From NCBI RefSeq assembly GCF_038396675.1, contig NC_088926.1, positions 19,781,001-19,845,000 of the forward strand: a stretch of DNA of 64,000 nucleotides, written 5' to 3'. The notes beneath the pieces were generated by a model. It worked only from the letters and a program-made list of their open reading frames with translations. It did not search any database and was not told the DNA's origin. Within the stretch, counting starts at the first letter, position 1. Each line of letters begins with the position of its first letter. The stretch comes from Hydra vulgaris (Eukaryota > Cnidaria > Hydrozoa > Anthoathecata > Hydridae). A program made the translations under genes and the position numbers. This document shows, one piece after another, positions 11,346 to 24,998 of the stretch.

Positions 11346-12906
11346 AGATCGATCAAATCGATCTACTACAAATTTAATTATGATTTTACAAATCAGGTTA
11401 ACTGTCACTCATATAGTTAAAAACTTGTCAAAGGAGTGACACCCAAATAAAATAAACAAGAAATAGAATCAACAACAACAATATTATTAAATAATACAAA
11501 ACATAAATTAAAATAATAATTAAAAAAAAAGCGATGAAAATATAAAACACACCTAAAATCTTAATAATACAGTTAAAATAATATGTTATAGTAATATGTA
11601 ATAACACAATATATAATAACAATGATAGAGTTTGCATAACAAAAGCAGTAATATAAAATATTAAAACAAAAGTTAATAATAATTATAATAAAAGTATCAA
11701 AAACAATTATAGTAATAACGATTAAAATCAAGCAATAGTATTATGACCGTTATAAAACCACAACATCAGATCAAAAAAACACATAACAAACGAAAACACG
11801 ACACACAAAAAGCAACCAAAAGTATAAAGTGTTTATAATGAATAAACAATATTGAGATGAAAGAGAGTGTGAGAAAGAGATTAAAAAAGAAAATTGAAAA
11901 CATATCACATGATAAAATAGTATTAAAATAAGTATCATTTTGTATAATATATACGAAATATATGGGCAATTCCATTTTTAACTTCCGTTACACGCGCAAC
12001 AACTTTATCAAATATTTGCCTTTTTAAACTGTAAATTAAACTTTTAGAAATTTTTTTGAAAGCTGTTAGTCTAAAGAATAAAATAAATTAAAAAGTTTTG
12101 AGTCAGACCAAAAAAGGGCGAACTGATTACTGAAAATGCCACTAAACTTACGTAACACGGAAAACAAGGTAAAAATTGCTTCAACTTTTAGGTCAGATTT
12201 CTTCAAAAGGTTTGTATTCTAATACAAACTTTCACAAGATGTTAAGAATTCTATGCTAATTTAACAAATACATAAAAGTTAATCAGAGGTGAACGGCTAA
12301 GAAAAATAAACTTGTTTTTTTGAAACTATGTACTTAACTCACGTTACATCACTAACGTTACCGAGCGATTTTTATCGTAGATTTTTATCTATAATTAAGA
12401 GTTCGAGTTACGTAAGAATTGCAAAAGTATTGAACTAATTCATTAACAAAGGAAAATTTAAAAAACTGGTGGCACTCTTCCTGAGTGATTTTTCATCACA
12501 TTAATAAAACTTATCAAATCGAAAACCAGGAGGGAAGGGGTTAAAAATTGACAAACATAGGGTGACGTGCTTCATGGATGACCCCCCTTAATTGCTTTTA
12601 CAAACGATTTGTTTTCAAAAAACAAAAACAAAAAAGATTCTAACTGATTTTTTTTATACTAGAAAAATAGCAAACTATTCTTTTTTTTTTTTTTTTAATG
12701 TCTAAATAAAAATGTCTATATAATTCTTATTTTTATTTATTTATGTATATTTATATGCCAACCAAAAAAGAATACATAAACAAATAAAAAAACAATGATA
12801 CAAATAATTTTAATTAACATTAAAAAAATATATAAATATAAATAAGATATTTTTTCTAAATTTTCCTAATATAAAAAGTTTCAGTTGTCGACGAAATAAG
12901 AATTAC
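11346..12906. other. AT-rich stretch without gene; CpG-bearing ACGT motifs recur
   Basis: Segment 11430-11960 is low-complexity A/T DNA. From about 11975 to 12420 the motifs ACGTAA/TTACGT/ACGTTA recur, and they resume at 14284-14540 on the far side of the inserted TTAA element. Both halves may belong to one older repeat. No gene seen. Confidence 0.35.
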
Positions 12907-13479
12907 TTAAGGTGGTCCTATACTAGAAAAAATCGAAAAAATCATTTTTTCAAAAATTACAAATTCTGAAATTTCAAACATCCTACATTCCGAATATATA
13001 CAAATAATTATAATAAATTATATTTCAAATACTTTAAAATTGTAAGTTTTGTAACGAAGTTATAATTTTTCCCAAGCAACACTCCTAGCAACGGATTTTT
13101 TATATTACAAAAAAGTTATTTTAGAGTTTTTCGTCATTATACACTAGATTCATTAGAAACATTAGAGCCAGTAACTGTTTCCTGTTTACTTAACTTAAGA
13201 AAGTAATGACTTGCAAGAACAATTTGCATGCTTACATTTATTACTTATAGAAAAGCCTCGTGTTTAACTTTATTTGATCTAAATGCTTATTATTTGTTAT
13301 GGGAAAAAAAGATCTAAGACGAAAGTTAGATGTCGCAGGATATTTAAAAATATGTGTTTGAAAGAAAATCAGTTTTCTGCCTCATCAACAGTTTCTCATA
13401 GCAATTAAAGCTTTAGCACATTTTAACATTAATTTTTCTCTGTATTTATTATAACGTTCAAGTTTTGTGTTTTGTTTGC

Positions 13480-13610
<131 letters not shown>

Positions 13611-13627
13611 AGACAACTTTAATATAT

Positions 13628-13682
13628 AATATTAGATTTGTTAAAAATATATTTTGATATATTTTTTAACAAATCTAATATT
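13628..13682. repeat. Hairpin next to the (TA)n tract
   Basis: aatattagatttgttaaaaa and its reverse complement (…aacaaatctaatatt) enclose a short A/T centre. It lies directly beside the microsatellite within the TTAA-flanked element. Confidence 0.7.
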
Positions 13683-14808
13683 TAAAGATGTCAAATAGCA
13701 CCCAGATTTTTTTTTTTGAATTTATTAAAGTAATAATTTTGGATTTAATAAGTTTTTTCTCGTTCCCCGAAAAAATAGTTTTTATGACTTAGAACGTTTT
13801 TGTATACATCGATTCAAATATCTTGTTATTGCTTTGTCTGATTTTGCTGAAATTTTAAGGATTTATTTATTGTATATATATACATTCATCGTACTAAAAT
13901 AATTTAAGTCAACGAACCGGTTCAAAAATGGCGGTGTCTTTTCCAAGCCTTTTTGTAGCTTTTTTTAAGCCTTAAGCTTGTTTTCCTTCCAAATTTTCAA
14001 TAATCTGTTAAATCATTAAATTTTTGGCAGGGTCAGTGCAATTATATGTTGTTAAAAATTTGTGAAAATTTCATGATTATACCATTCTTGGTTCACAAAT
14101 TGTTTATCGCAGCGTGTAGTCCATATTTTGGGTCCATGGACCCAAAAATTTGACCCTATTTATTTATTTTTTCACTTTTATAGTTTTTACTGTTTTTTAA
14201 ACATAAAATGCTATATCATTTCTAAAAAATCAAAAAATTAGAATGTATTTTAAACTTATTGGGTTTTGTAGTATAGGACCACCTTAATGACGTAATTTAT
14301 TTTGTTGATGACGTAAATTATTTATAACGAAAAAGCGCCTAAACTTTAGTAAATGCTTGTAGTTTTAAAATACGTTACAGAAGTTTAAAATAAAAATGTG
14401 CTTTAGCTAAGCGTCGTTATTCAAAACTTTAAATGCATTTAATATTCTTTCGCACATATTATTAAAAAACTTAAGGTTTTTAACTAATTTAGAAAAAACA
14501 AAACTTTATCATGTTTTTGTTAGCTTACGTTATATGAAAATTCCAAAAGTTCTTTTGTTATTTTCTTGAAATATGTATTTTTTATTAAGTATAAAATCTG
14601 ACCAACAACAATTTGAACATGTTAGCTCCATTTTCACGCTAAATTAATTCCGATTATGCAAATAAATTAATGGTTAAAAAACATTTTATAATGATAATAT
14701 AGTTTAACTATTTTTATATAATATATAAGTTTTTTTTCTTTCTTCGTTTTCTTTTATTTACATACGATTTTTAGTTTTTTTTTTCGGTTTTTTTCTTATT
14801 TTCTTTAA

Positions 14809-15685
14809 CCCATTTCCTTAAGACAAAACGCCGTAATAATACAAAGGGCCTTTTTATGCGTTAAGCAGTACCGCCGTAATAATACGCATTGAGAAAAGGT
14901 GTTACTTATATTGTTTGTAACACCTTAAAATTAGTCATACACCCTTCAAACCTCGATTTTACGATTCTCGAATGTTCTATGGAACTAATAAACACAAAAT
15001 ATGGTTGCTAAACAAAAATCAATATCTGTTCAAGATGTAAATTTTGTTTTGGAAGAGGACACTGATCTTTCTTCGTAAAAAGAATCCTTATCTGGCAGTG
15101 AGTTTTTATTCGAATCAGAGACAGATGAGGAAATATGTTTGAGTGAAAACAGTGCAGTTGTAGAGAATATTCTTGAGAATGTACCATAAATTGAGCAAGA
15201 AATCAAGAATAGTTATAAAATCCAGTTATAAAATAAAGAAAAAAGGTAATTGTTATGAGGATTCAAATTTAAAAAAAACCTCTTAAATAAGGAATTAGAC
15301 AATTTGATTTGATTTCTGAAGAAAAAATTAACTAAAATGTAAAAAACTCAGACCCTCTTGAATTATTTGAATATATTATTACAAATAAACTTTGTGAGTA
15401 CATTATTGATCAAACTAACATATAACAAAATAAATTAATTTTACTGAAGAGATTTCTTCACTTTGTTGACATTTCCATTTTTTTAGACAAGAGTTTTACA
15501 AAAAAAATAAAAGTTGAGTACATCCAAGAGTACATTGTTAATCGCTGGAGAATTATGTTACAACCAGGACGTGATCCATAGATGAAACATTTTTGTTTTA
15601 AAGTTCCATTAGTAAATTACGATTCTCTCAAAATAACCCACGCATTTGGATGTACGTCTAGAAAATAAAGGTACCGCTTAAAGGG
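14809..15685 (+). mobile_element. Short piggyBac-like element relic
   Basis: It is bounded by TTAA at 14805-14808 and 15686-15689. The ends are CCC (CCCATTTCCTTAAG) and GGG (CTTAAAGGG), the pattern of piggyBac elements. The motif ccgtaataatac occurs twice just inside the left end (14831 and 14873), as a subterminal repeat would. The body carries relics of a transposase: an acidic N-terminal segment from 15001 (MVAKQKSISVQDVNFVLEED) and, near 15355-15425, LELFEYIITNKLCEYIIDQT. The latter matches the conserved early block of the piggyBac DDE domain. Several stops interrupt the frame and the catalytic remainder is missing, so this is an internally deleted, dead copy. Confidence 0.7.
15001..15425 (+). 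pseudogene. piggyBac-type transposase N-terminal remnant
   Basis: The remnant begins with an acidic leader typical of piggyBac transposases (EEDTDLSS, then SGSEFLFESETDEEI). Stops follow codon 25 and recur. The segment LELFEYIITNKLCEYIIDQT corresponds to the family block at the start of the catalytic domain. No catalytic aspartates remain before the element ends. Confidence 0.55.
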
Positions 15686-15839
15686 TTAATACCTTTTTTC
15701 TTTTACTTTCTTTTATGTTAAATTTTTTTCGTTTCCTTGTTCTTATTTTTAATTGATTTAATTATTCAATTTCTTTTACATTATCATATTATTTTTCTCT
15801 TTTTAAAAACTTCTTTTGAACCGTTGAAAAAAAGCGCCC

Positions 15840-16500
15840 GCCATTTGCGATGTCATTGCAAAGGAAGTTCTTAATGAAGCGGTTGTACTTACTGAACTGA
15901 AACAGTTAAAGAACCACAAAGCAATCGGCCGAGATGACATAAACCCATATGTTCTCAATTATTTTGCACTAGGATTAGCGTAGATCATTTTTTGTCTAAT
16001 AGTATCATCATTTGAAATATTTATAATACCTGGCAACTTGGAATAAAAATAATGTGACACAAATATACAAAAAAAGGGAACCAACGTGATTCATCAGTTA
16101 TTGATCAATCTCTTTAATAACCATAATATGTAAAATCATCGAGAGATTTATATAGTTAGACAAAACTTGATCTCAAATCACCAACTTTCTTATGCAAAAA
16201 TCATGTGGAACTAATCTACTAGAAACAATAAACACTAATATGAGGGTCACTTGCAGACTTTATGCAATTAGCATGTATTTAGACTTTAGAAAAGTCTTTG
16301 ATAAAGTCTGTCAAAAAGCATTGGCTATCAAATTAAAAGCCTTTGGTTTTTATGGATTACTATTGAACTTGATACAATCTTTTTTTTTGGATAAAATAAA
16401 ATAGTTTTGGTTTACGTTCTTACTCCCATTGACTAAAAGTTTAAAATGAGCTGCCGCATGGATCTATTCTTGGTCCATTACTTTTTACAGTGTTTATAAA
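15840..16500 (+). pseudogene. Non-LTR retrotransposon (LINE) reverse transcriptase fragment
   Basis: Read on the + strand in shifting frames. An upstream RT block occurs near 15890-15975 (LKQLKNHKAIGRDDINPYVL). Near 16260-16400 there is MYLDFRKVFDKVCQKALAIK then LKAFGFYGLLLNLIQSF; the family form is D-x-x-K-A-F-D. Near 16445-16500 there is PHGSILGPLLFTVFINN, the family form being PQGSILGPLLF. The FADD box is missing because the sequence stops at the foldback repeat at 16502. Multiple stops: a dead, truncated copy. Confidence 0.8.
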
Positions 16501-16501
16501 C

Positions 16502-16722
16502 AACTTTTGGAACATATGGCCTATATAAATTATATAGAAATGCTATAAAATTTCTATAGAATGTCTATTAATTTCTATAAAAATTGTTATAAAACTTTTT
16601 TTTCTATAAAATAAAAAGTAGAAAAAAAAGGTCTATCGGAATTTCTATAGAAATTAACAGAGATTCTATAGAAATTCTATAGAATTCTATAGAATTTCTA
16701 TAGACCATATGTTCCAAAAGTT
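16502..16722. repeat. 221-bp foldback element built from TTTCTATAGAA-type motifs
   Basis: The ends AACTTTTGGAACATATGG (16502-16519) and CCATATGTTCCAAAAGTT (16705-16722) are exact 18-bp inverted repeats. The interior consists largely of ttctatagaa-like palindromes in both orientations (for example 16545-16580 and 16635-16700), so most of the unit can fold on itself. It begins exactly where the LINE fragment breaks off, suggesting insertion there. Confidence 0.75.
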
Positions 16723-16827
16723 TATAGAAATTCTATAAAACTTTTTTTCCTGGGTGTGAACAACTTCATATAGTTTTTGACGCTTTGACAGCATGAGAAA
16801 ATACTTGTAAATTAAAATTTAACGGAA

Positions 16828-17002
<175 letters not shown>

Positions 17003-17099
17003 TATATACATATTTATATATCTGATATATATAAATATACATATTTATATATCAGAGCCGTAATCACCAGGGGGAAAAATATGTATGTAAAATATTTTT

Positions 17100-18598
17100 A
17101 ACATGTATATTTTCATATATGCAAAAATGGTTGTTTGTCTTTAATGGGCCAATGATGATTTACAAACACATGAAGAATTAATACAACTTTCGAAGAAATT
17201 TTGCGTGTTCTCAAAGATATTCTCTTCAGGATGAATTTGAGATTAGAAGATGCGCGTGGTCAATGCTCTGACGGAGCTGCAAATATGTTTGGTTCTTTAT
17301 CTGGAGTAGCAACTGAGATAAAGTTTTTTAACAAATAGTGCTTATACACGCATTACTACGGCCACGCTTTAAACCTTGCCATCGATGATGTCATCAAAAA
17401 TATTCCAAGTCTCAACGAAGCCTTTGGAACAGCATATGATTTGTAGTATATATATTTGCAAACTTATCAAAAAATCACTTAAAAGAAATTCCAAACTTAA
17501 TGCTATTAGAGCATTAAGTTTGGAATTTCTTTGGAAACTAATGGAAAACATTTAAAATCTACTCATAATTTTGTCCACTAAGGTAGACAGTGCATTGCGA
17601 TGTTTTTGAACTATTTCAAGAAAACTATCGGGAGCTAATGGAACTTTGGAGTCATTTCAAGAGTTGAATGATACTAAAATGAAAGCAAGAATTTGGAGAG
17701 TAAAGTTTATAATGCCAACATTTGATTTTATCTTTTGTTATTATTTAGGGGAATGCCTCCTAAAACAAACAAACTATCTAAGTGAGGCACTCCAACGTCA
17801 AAGTATTTTGGCAGTGGAAGGACAGAATGTAGCATCTCAAGTCTTTAATGTTCTGGAAAAATCCAGGAGCAGCGAAATTTACGAACTGTTTTGTAATGGA
17901 CATCCCAGCATGGTATCACTGACCCTAAACTCTCGAGAAAAAGGAAAATGCCGAATTATTTAAAAACAACTCTTAACCCACAAATAACCTATCGTTTCTA
18001 TGGTTTCCATGGTTCAGCAAAAAAACATTATCGCCAATTGTATATTGAAGCTTTCGATCTTATTATCAGTTTTATAAAGCAGAGGTTTGATTAACCTGAT
18101 TATAAGGTATATATTGATCTTCAGGAAGTTCTTCTCAAGTCAATAAACAGAGAAAGTTGAGAAATTATCTGCAATCAGTTTGTCACTTTTACTGTCAAGA
18201 CATTACCCAATCTTTAGCTAAAACACAAAAATACTTTTCTCCTAAGCATTGCAACATCATTAGGTTACGACATTAAAAAATTAACTGTCCAAGATCTCAT
18301 ATCATTTTTCAAGAGTTTTGATTGCTCTAAAAGAGCTTTACGTACCAAAGTTGTAAAGATTTCCAAGCTAATTCTTGTCATGCTAGCTACTAATGCTTTT
18401 AGTGAAAGATCTTTCTCCGCTTTAAAAAGAGTTAAAACGCACCGTCGATCAACAGCAACAGATTCCCGCCTAAACAACTTGTTAATTCTTCATACTCACG
18501 TGGATACAGTGGACAAAATTCATTTGGTCGAGATCGCAAATGAGTTTATTAATAAATGTCAAACACGAATAAACATTTTCAGTTTAGCATTTTTGTAG
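17100..18598 (+). pseudogene. hAT-superfamily transposase relic (DUF4371 type)
   Basis: + strand segments: near 17200-17440, LRLEDARGQCSDGAANMFGS then YYGHALNLAIDDV, the conserved RGQCYDGAANM…H-x-L-N-L-A block of these transposases; 17646-17963, a central stretch (ALQRQSILAVEGQNVASQVF); 18380-18598, the C-terminal dimerisation region (NAFSERSFSALKRVKTHRRS). Stops and frame changes occur between them, and a 22-bp snap-back hairpin sits at 17483-17531. No terminal inverted repeat is seen; the right side runs into a (TA)n tract. A dead copy, different from the other hAT relics in the window. Confidence 0.85.
17483..17531. repeat. 22-bp perfect hairpin inside the hAT relic
   Basis: Bases 17483-17504 (AAGAAATTCCAAACTTAATG and two more) are the exact reverse complement of 17510-17531, with a 5-nt loop. 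It interrupts transposase coding sequence, so the second arm probably arose by copying the first backwards. Confidence 0.8.
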
Positions 18599-18624
18599 AG
18601 ATAATCAATATTTGACGCAAATAT

Positions 18625-18774
<150 letters not shown>

Positions 18775-18924
18775 CCAAAAAATGCATCTATGGAAAAATA
18801 CTGTTTTGAAAATAATGAAGTTTTTCAATAGTATTATAATATTATTTTAAATTTTTTTTATTAAATCATTCATAATTTTATAAAGAGGTGCTACACTACG
18901 TGCTTCCATACTGACGTATGTCAG

Positions 18925-19520
18925 AAGAGGAAGAAGAAATTGTGTCGGTAAAAGTTATTTTCTTATACTGTCTTTTAAAGCGTTTTTCGATGGAACATTC
19001 ACTGCTCCTTGCAAAAGCGCATTCATGGGGCGACAACTCTATTTGAAATGAAGTTGCTACTCTTCACAATTGCTTACTTGTTAGTGATCGAGTTTATGAT
19101 TAGGTCCTTTCATGGTATGTTTCAATTTTCTATTTGAATATTTTTGCGGGACGAAGAAGAAGTTTTGCTTGATTTTAAATTGTTTAATTAGGTCGCCTCT
19201 TTTAAGTGTTGTTTTTTAAGTGTTTTTAGGCAAAGTTGTTTAAATTGATCTTCATAAGACAAGTTTTTCTTTCTCGATATTTTTCTTGTTCGAGGATGGC
19301 GATATTGGACTTTATGTATGGTGACCAGACTTGTACAGCAACCACAAGGTTAATGCAATTATAAATAAGATATAGTGTGTGCCATAACAGAAAACTTTAG
19401 CTTCTTTGGCAAATAGAGTCGTGCTAGCACTCTATTTGATAATGATTCGGCTGAGTATACATCTGTTCTGACTTAAAGATCATTGGAGACCATCACAGTA
19501 AGGTCTTGGTTTGTTGATCT
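18925..19520 (-). pseudogene. LINE reverse transcriptase C-terminal fragment
   Basis: The minus strand near 19320-19270 reads VQVWSPYIKSNIAILEQ, which matches the W-x-P-x-x-x-x-D-I-x-x-L-E-x-x-Q block after the RT fingers/palm. Near 19200-19140 it reads RGDLIKQFKI in a shifted frame, the (R)RGDLI-x-x-(Y/F)KI block. Stops and frameshifts throughout. A decayed non-LTR retrotransposon 3' segment. Confidence 0.65.
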
Positions 19521-19751
19521 TCGGTACGCGTTGTCCACCCAAAAATGCTGTAGTCATACAAGACCATACAAGGTCTTTTTCAACTGCAGAGTTTTTGAGT
19601 GTACAACACGTGCCATCGACGTTAACCATTGAGTTTTCATGCGTTGACTTGTTATTGCTTTGACTATTTCATATCAATAAATTTTACTTTAGCTAATTTG
19701 CTCTTTATTATAGTATTTTAAGAATACTTCTTTTAATTATTGAATTATTGT

Positions 19752-19842
19752 GCAGTTGTGGTGCAGTGGTTAGAAATTTGGCTCAGAACCAAGAAATGCT
19801 CTGTGATAAGACCATACGGACCTCTGGGGGCACCTTAATCAC
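19752..19842 (+). mobile_element. Truncated tRNA-derived SINE
   Basis: It begins with an A-box-like region (GTGGTGCAGTGGTTAGAAAT), continues ttggctcagaaccaag, and jumps directly to the SINE tail motif (gctctgtgataagaccat…gggggcacctta). The B-box half and central part present in other copies are missing, so this is an internally deleted copy. Confidence 0.65.
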
Positions 19843-19851
19843 CACACAATC

Positions 19852-19903
19852 ACGCTCACATACACACACACAGTCACATACACACAAACACACACTCACA
19901 AAT
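19852..19903. repeat. Imperfect (CA)n tract
   Basis: Short CA-rich microsatellite directly after the SINE remnant. Confidence 0.8.
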
Positions 19904-20006
19904 CATTAACGAAATTGCTACATTAAAAAATTTTTTTTGATTTATTACAGTCTACTGTTACATTAATGCAGACAACATGATAAAATAGGATTCCTTTTAT
20001 TTCCAG

Positions 20007-20267
20007 ATAGGATATTGGATCCATTTTTTTTTTTTAATTTTTTTTGGAGGATCAAGACATGAGTGCTACATCAGTACGATTTTAAATTTTCCTGATACGA
20101 GATTGTTTTGGATTGATGAGACTGCTTTGGCTATGCGAAGTATAAATACAGATTCTTGCGAAATTTACTTTGATAGACATCCAAAATGTTTTGAAAATAT
20201 TTTAAACTATTGCCGAACAGGTAGACTCCATTGCCCAAACGACGTCTGTGGTCCATTATTTCATGAG
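20007..20267 (+). pseudogene. Potassium-channel T1-domain exon, second (upstream) copy, 5' end degraded
   Basis: From 20046 the frame reads [20 protein letters not shown] and on to [19 protein letters not shown], closely matching exon 1 of the intact channel at 28642-28935. It ends at the same donor position (GAG then GTATAC, 20267/20268). The family start (…INVGG) is replaced by a run of T reading as Phe/Ile back to a possible acceptor (CAG at 20004-20006). There is no in-frame ATG between the stop at 19986 and the T1 motif. No copy of the second T1 exon, membrane exon or pore exon is found before 24999. It is either a pseudogene or an unusual alternative exon that could splice to 29307. Confidence 0.75.
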
Positions 20268-20312
20268 GTATACTTTATATTATTTAACTGTTATGGTTAT
20301 TATTGTTGTATT

Positions 20313-22036
<1,724 letters not shown>

Positions 22037-23160
22037 ATGACTAAACGTACGCAGAAAGTCATTGATTTCTTTGGAATCAGAGATGTAAATAAGATAGTAG
22101 CTGATGATTTGGTAAACATATGGCTGAGGGCGGAGTTGCCAACGATATTATACAACAGCATTCTGAAAAGCTTGGATAAATTGGTTACTGATACAAAATA
22201 ATTGAAGAAATATGTTGGCGAAAAGAGAAATTCATCTACATTTCAGTGCCAACTTGGTTCTTTCAATAAAGTATTTGACATTTGTTCTTGCAAATGTGTT
22301 AATTGTGGTATCAGGGACCGATTAAGCTGCCATTGTTCCACCAAAGTTTCTTTTAAGGAATGGAAGTTTTGGCTCAATCAAAAAAGCAATCATAAAATGT
22401 AGATTTGCCAGATTGACCAAGAAGATACAGAAAAACTCCAAAAGCTGAAAACTCGCAAAGAACAGGAAATTTAGTTCGGAAAAAAGAATGCAGAAACATG
22501 CCTAGCTTCGTCATTGACAACAATTCTTTCCTGGGAGAGCAATAAAGAAAGGATTTGTTGCGATGATAATGAGGAATATGACAAAGCTACTAATTCAGAA
22601 GACAGCTCACATATTGGACACGATCCCAAATATCGCAATGTTTTTGTGTACAAATAACTCATGCAAAATCATTAACGCTTGCTTAAAAGATATATAACTT
22701 AATTAACCACAATACATATTAGTTCGAGCAAATATTTAGAAGAAAAAGAAACCTGTGGCGACAAAAATATTTCGAAGAATATACAGAATTACCCATAGGA
22801 ATCATTAGAATCGGTTTTGATGGTCGTATAGACAAAATCCTAAGGTTAGTGAAACAGGACGATGGTAAAGTAAGCAGGGCTACTTCTATCAAAAAAGATC
22901 ATTACATTATCTGAAAGAAAACGAAAGAAATTATTTCAGTTTTAAACGACAGAATTTCTCTTGTCACTTTACAAAGTGTTTTTTGTGATGGAACCAATAT
23001 AAAAACGGGCTAGAAAAAAGGTATCGTTCGTTAACTTGAAACTCGTACTGGCAAACCTCTTCAATGGTGTATTTGTTTGCTTCATTCGATTGAGCTACCT
23101 CTCAGAGCAATTTTCACTGCATTTTATGGCAGTACATCATCCTGATCAATAGCAATCGCC
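22037..23160 (+). pseudogene. Relic of an uncharacterised multicopy invertebrate protein family
   Basis: The + strand opens at ATG 22037 (MTKRTQKVIDFFGIRDVNKI), breaks, and continues with a Cys-rich block (FDICSCKCVNCGIRDRLSCH, 22265-22335). After a long decayed stretch come RISLVTLQSVFCDGTN near 22955-23000 and KPLQWCICLLHSIELPLRAI near 23055-23115. The order C-rich block, D-G-T-x-x-N/K-T-G, then PLQW-x-(I/V)C-x-LH-x-x-ELPLR matches, from memory of the family pattern, unnamed proteins found in many copies in cnidarian and arthropod genomes. They are probably encoded by, or derived from, a mobile element. At least six stops or frameshifts. No terminal repeats recognised. Confidence 0.5.
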
Positions 23161-23164
23161 TAGA

Positions 23165-24335
23165 AAGTATTGCAAAGAAACTGTTATTTCGCTTATCTTG
23201 AAAATGTTAAACAAAAACAAATTTAATTTGAATTTCTCGTTTTATACAATTTCTTATTTTGGATTTTACATTAAGTTTAACTAGTTAATTAGACAATTCA
23301 TGGATCAAAGAAAAACTATTACATTTTAAACTAAATATTCCTCAAATTAAGTGAAATGGAATGGTGAAGTAGCTAGGATTTTAAGGCCCTAAAACAAAAA
23401 CTAATGAAAGAGCCTGCTGACTAAAATATTTTATCAGTAATTGTGTAAAAATAATATTAAAGTTTTGCTACAAAATATAAATATTTTTATATTAATTACT
23501 CAATAAAATGTAAATTTTAGATTTAAAAGAGTTTATAACAAATCTCAAATGGAAAAATAATAAATCTCACAAGTTTTGATTATTTAAATACTTTTCTTCT
23601 AGCTTTTGTGTTTGCAAATCTGCATATTAATTTTTAAAGACCCATTCGTGCTGTCTAATATGTGTTATAAAATTAAGTAGCTTCATTTAAGTTAATTTCT
23701 TGTTTTTGTAAAAATTTAAAGGATAATAAATTTCACACATTGTTTGAATAAAAACACAATAAATACAAAATTAAATGCCCTAATTTTTATCCATTTTAAG
23801 TTTTCTTCTTTTTTGGTCAATTCAAGGCTTAATTCAATCAAAGCTTTTAAAATATTTTAAAATTAAACTTTTACAGCTATTAATGGTTGTAGCCAACCAG
23901 ACCGTAAAGTTGAATTTGTTTTTTTCAATGTAACTCCTGGCTTCCCCGTAATTATAGAGAGAAGATTCTGTCTTCTTAGATCTCTTTATGCTATTTTCAA
24001 AAATACATTATAAAGAGTATTTTTTTTAATTTATGGCTTTTAAAACTTTATCTTTAGCTTCACCTATTTCGTCGGAAAAATATTTAATTTATCTATTGCT
24101 TTACAATTGGGTTTAGCAGTTTTACCAGCAATCACAACATTCACACTAATTTTTATAATTTAAGTTAGAAAATTAATATCTTTAGGTTTGAGTAATATAT
24201 CTAAGTTTATTTCAAAATGCCTAGGGCTAAAAAGTTAAAAGTTAATCTCTTATTACCTTTCTTTCTTAAAATGTTTGAAGAATTGATTGATTATTTTTCT
24301 ACCTCAAATCTGTTAAAAGTTTGTTGCAATATTAT
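23165..24335. other. AT-rich stretch without gene
   Basis: Only A/T-rich sequence is seen. No open frame longer than background and no repeat unit recognised before the minisatellite. Confidence 0.45.
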
Positions 24336-24588
24336 ACCTTTGATATTTACATATCTACCTTTGCTACATATCTACTATTGTTACATATCTACAATTGTTA
24401 AATATCATCTATTTTTAAATATCTACTAATGTGACATATCTACTTGTGTGACATAACTACTAATGTGACATATCTGCTATTGTAACATATCAAATATTGT
24501 TACATATCTACTATTGTTACATATCAACTATTGTTACATATCTATTATTGTTACGTATCTGTTATTGCTACATATCTACTGTTGTTAG
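24336..24588. repeat. Minisatellite with a unit of about 17 bp (tactattgttacatatc)
   Basis: About 15 imperfect units of the type CTACTATTGTTACATAT, with variants such as gtgacatatc and taacatatc. There are no spacers of unique sequence, so it is a tandem array and not CRISPR-like. Confidence 0.9.
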
Positions 24589-24998
24589 AAATTAAAGCAA
24601 AACTAAATGATTTAAAAGGCATGTACTTGTTGGGCTAATTTTTTTAGTTATTTTGGTTTATTTTTTTTATTCCTTATTTTATTTTTTTATTTTGTATGCT
24701 GTTATATAATTGTTTTTAAAAAGTCTAAATTTTATCGATATGCAGTAATATGTTTTATTGATATTAATAGACCGTCGGTTCAATCCTACCAAAAAGAATC
24801 GTGGACTTAAAGTAAAAAAATATTCAACCCAGAAAACGTTGGAAATCTCAAAACACGGTAATACCGTAGACTCAAATAAATCTATATCTCTTACTAAGGT
24901 ATCCGTTTTAAAATCCGGTTTTAAATTCGCTTACAAGTGCAGTTTTTGATGACTCCATTCATTACAAGAATTTTCATGATGAAGAGACATCATTTCAG

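Noticed and set aside
24336-24588. Regular repeats that might suggest a CRISPR array
   Set aside because: Units are directly adjacent with no unique spacers, and the context is a eukaryotic genome; it is a minisatellite.
24758-24949. 63-codon open frame just upstream of the Kv terminal exon
   Set aside because: It could be an extra exon, but it lacks a convincing acceptor and has no counterpart in the intact Kv gene; the phase-1 acceptor at 24998 explains the exon better.
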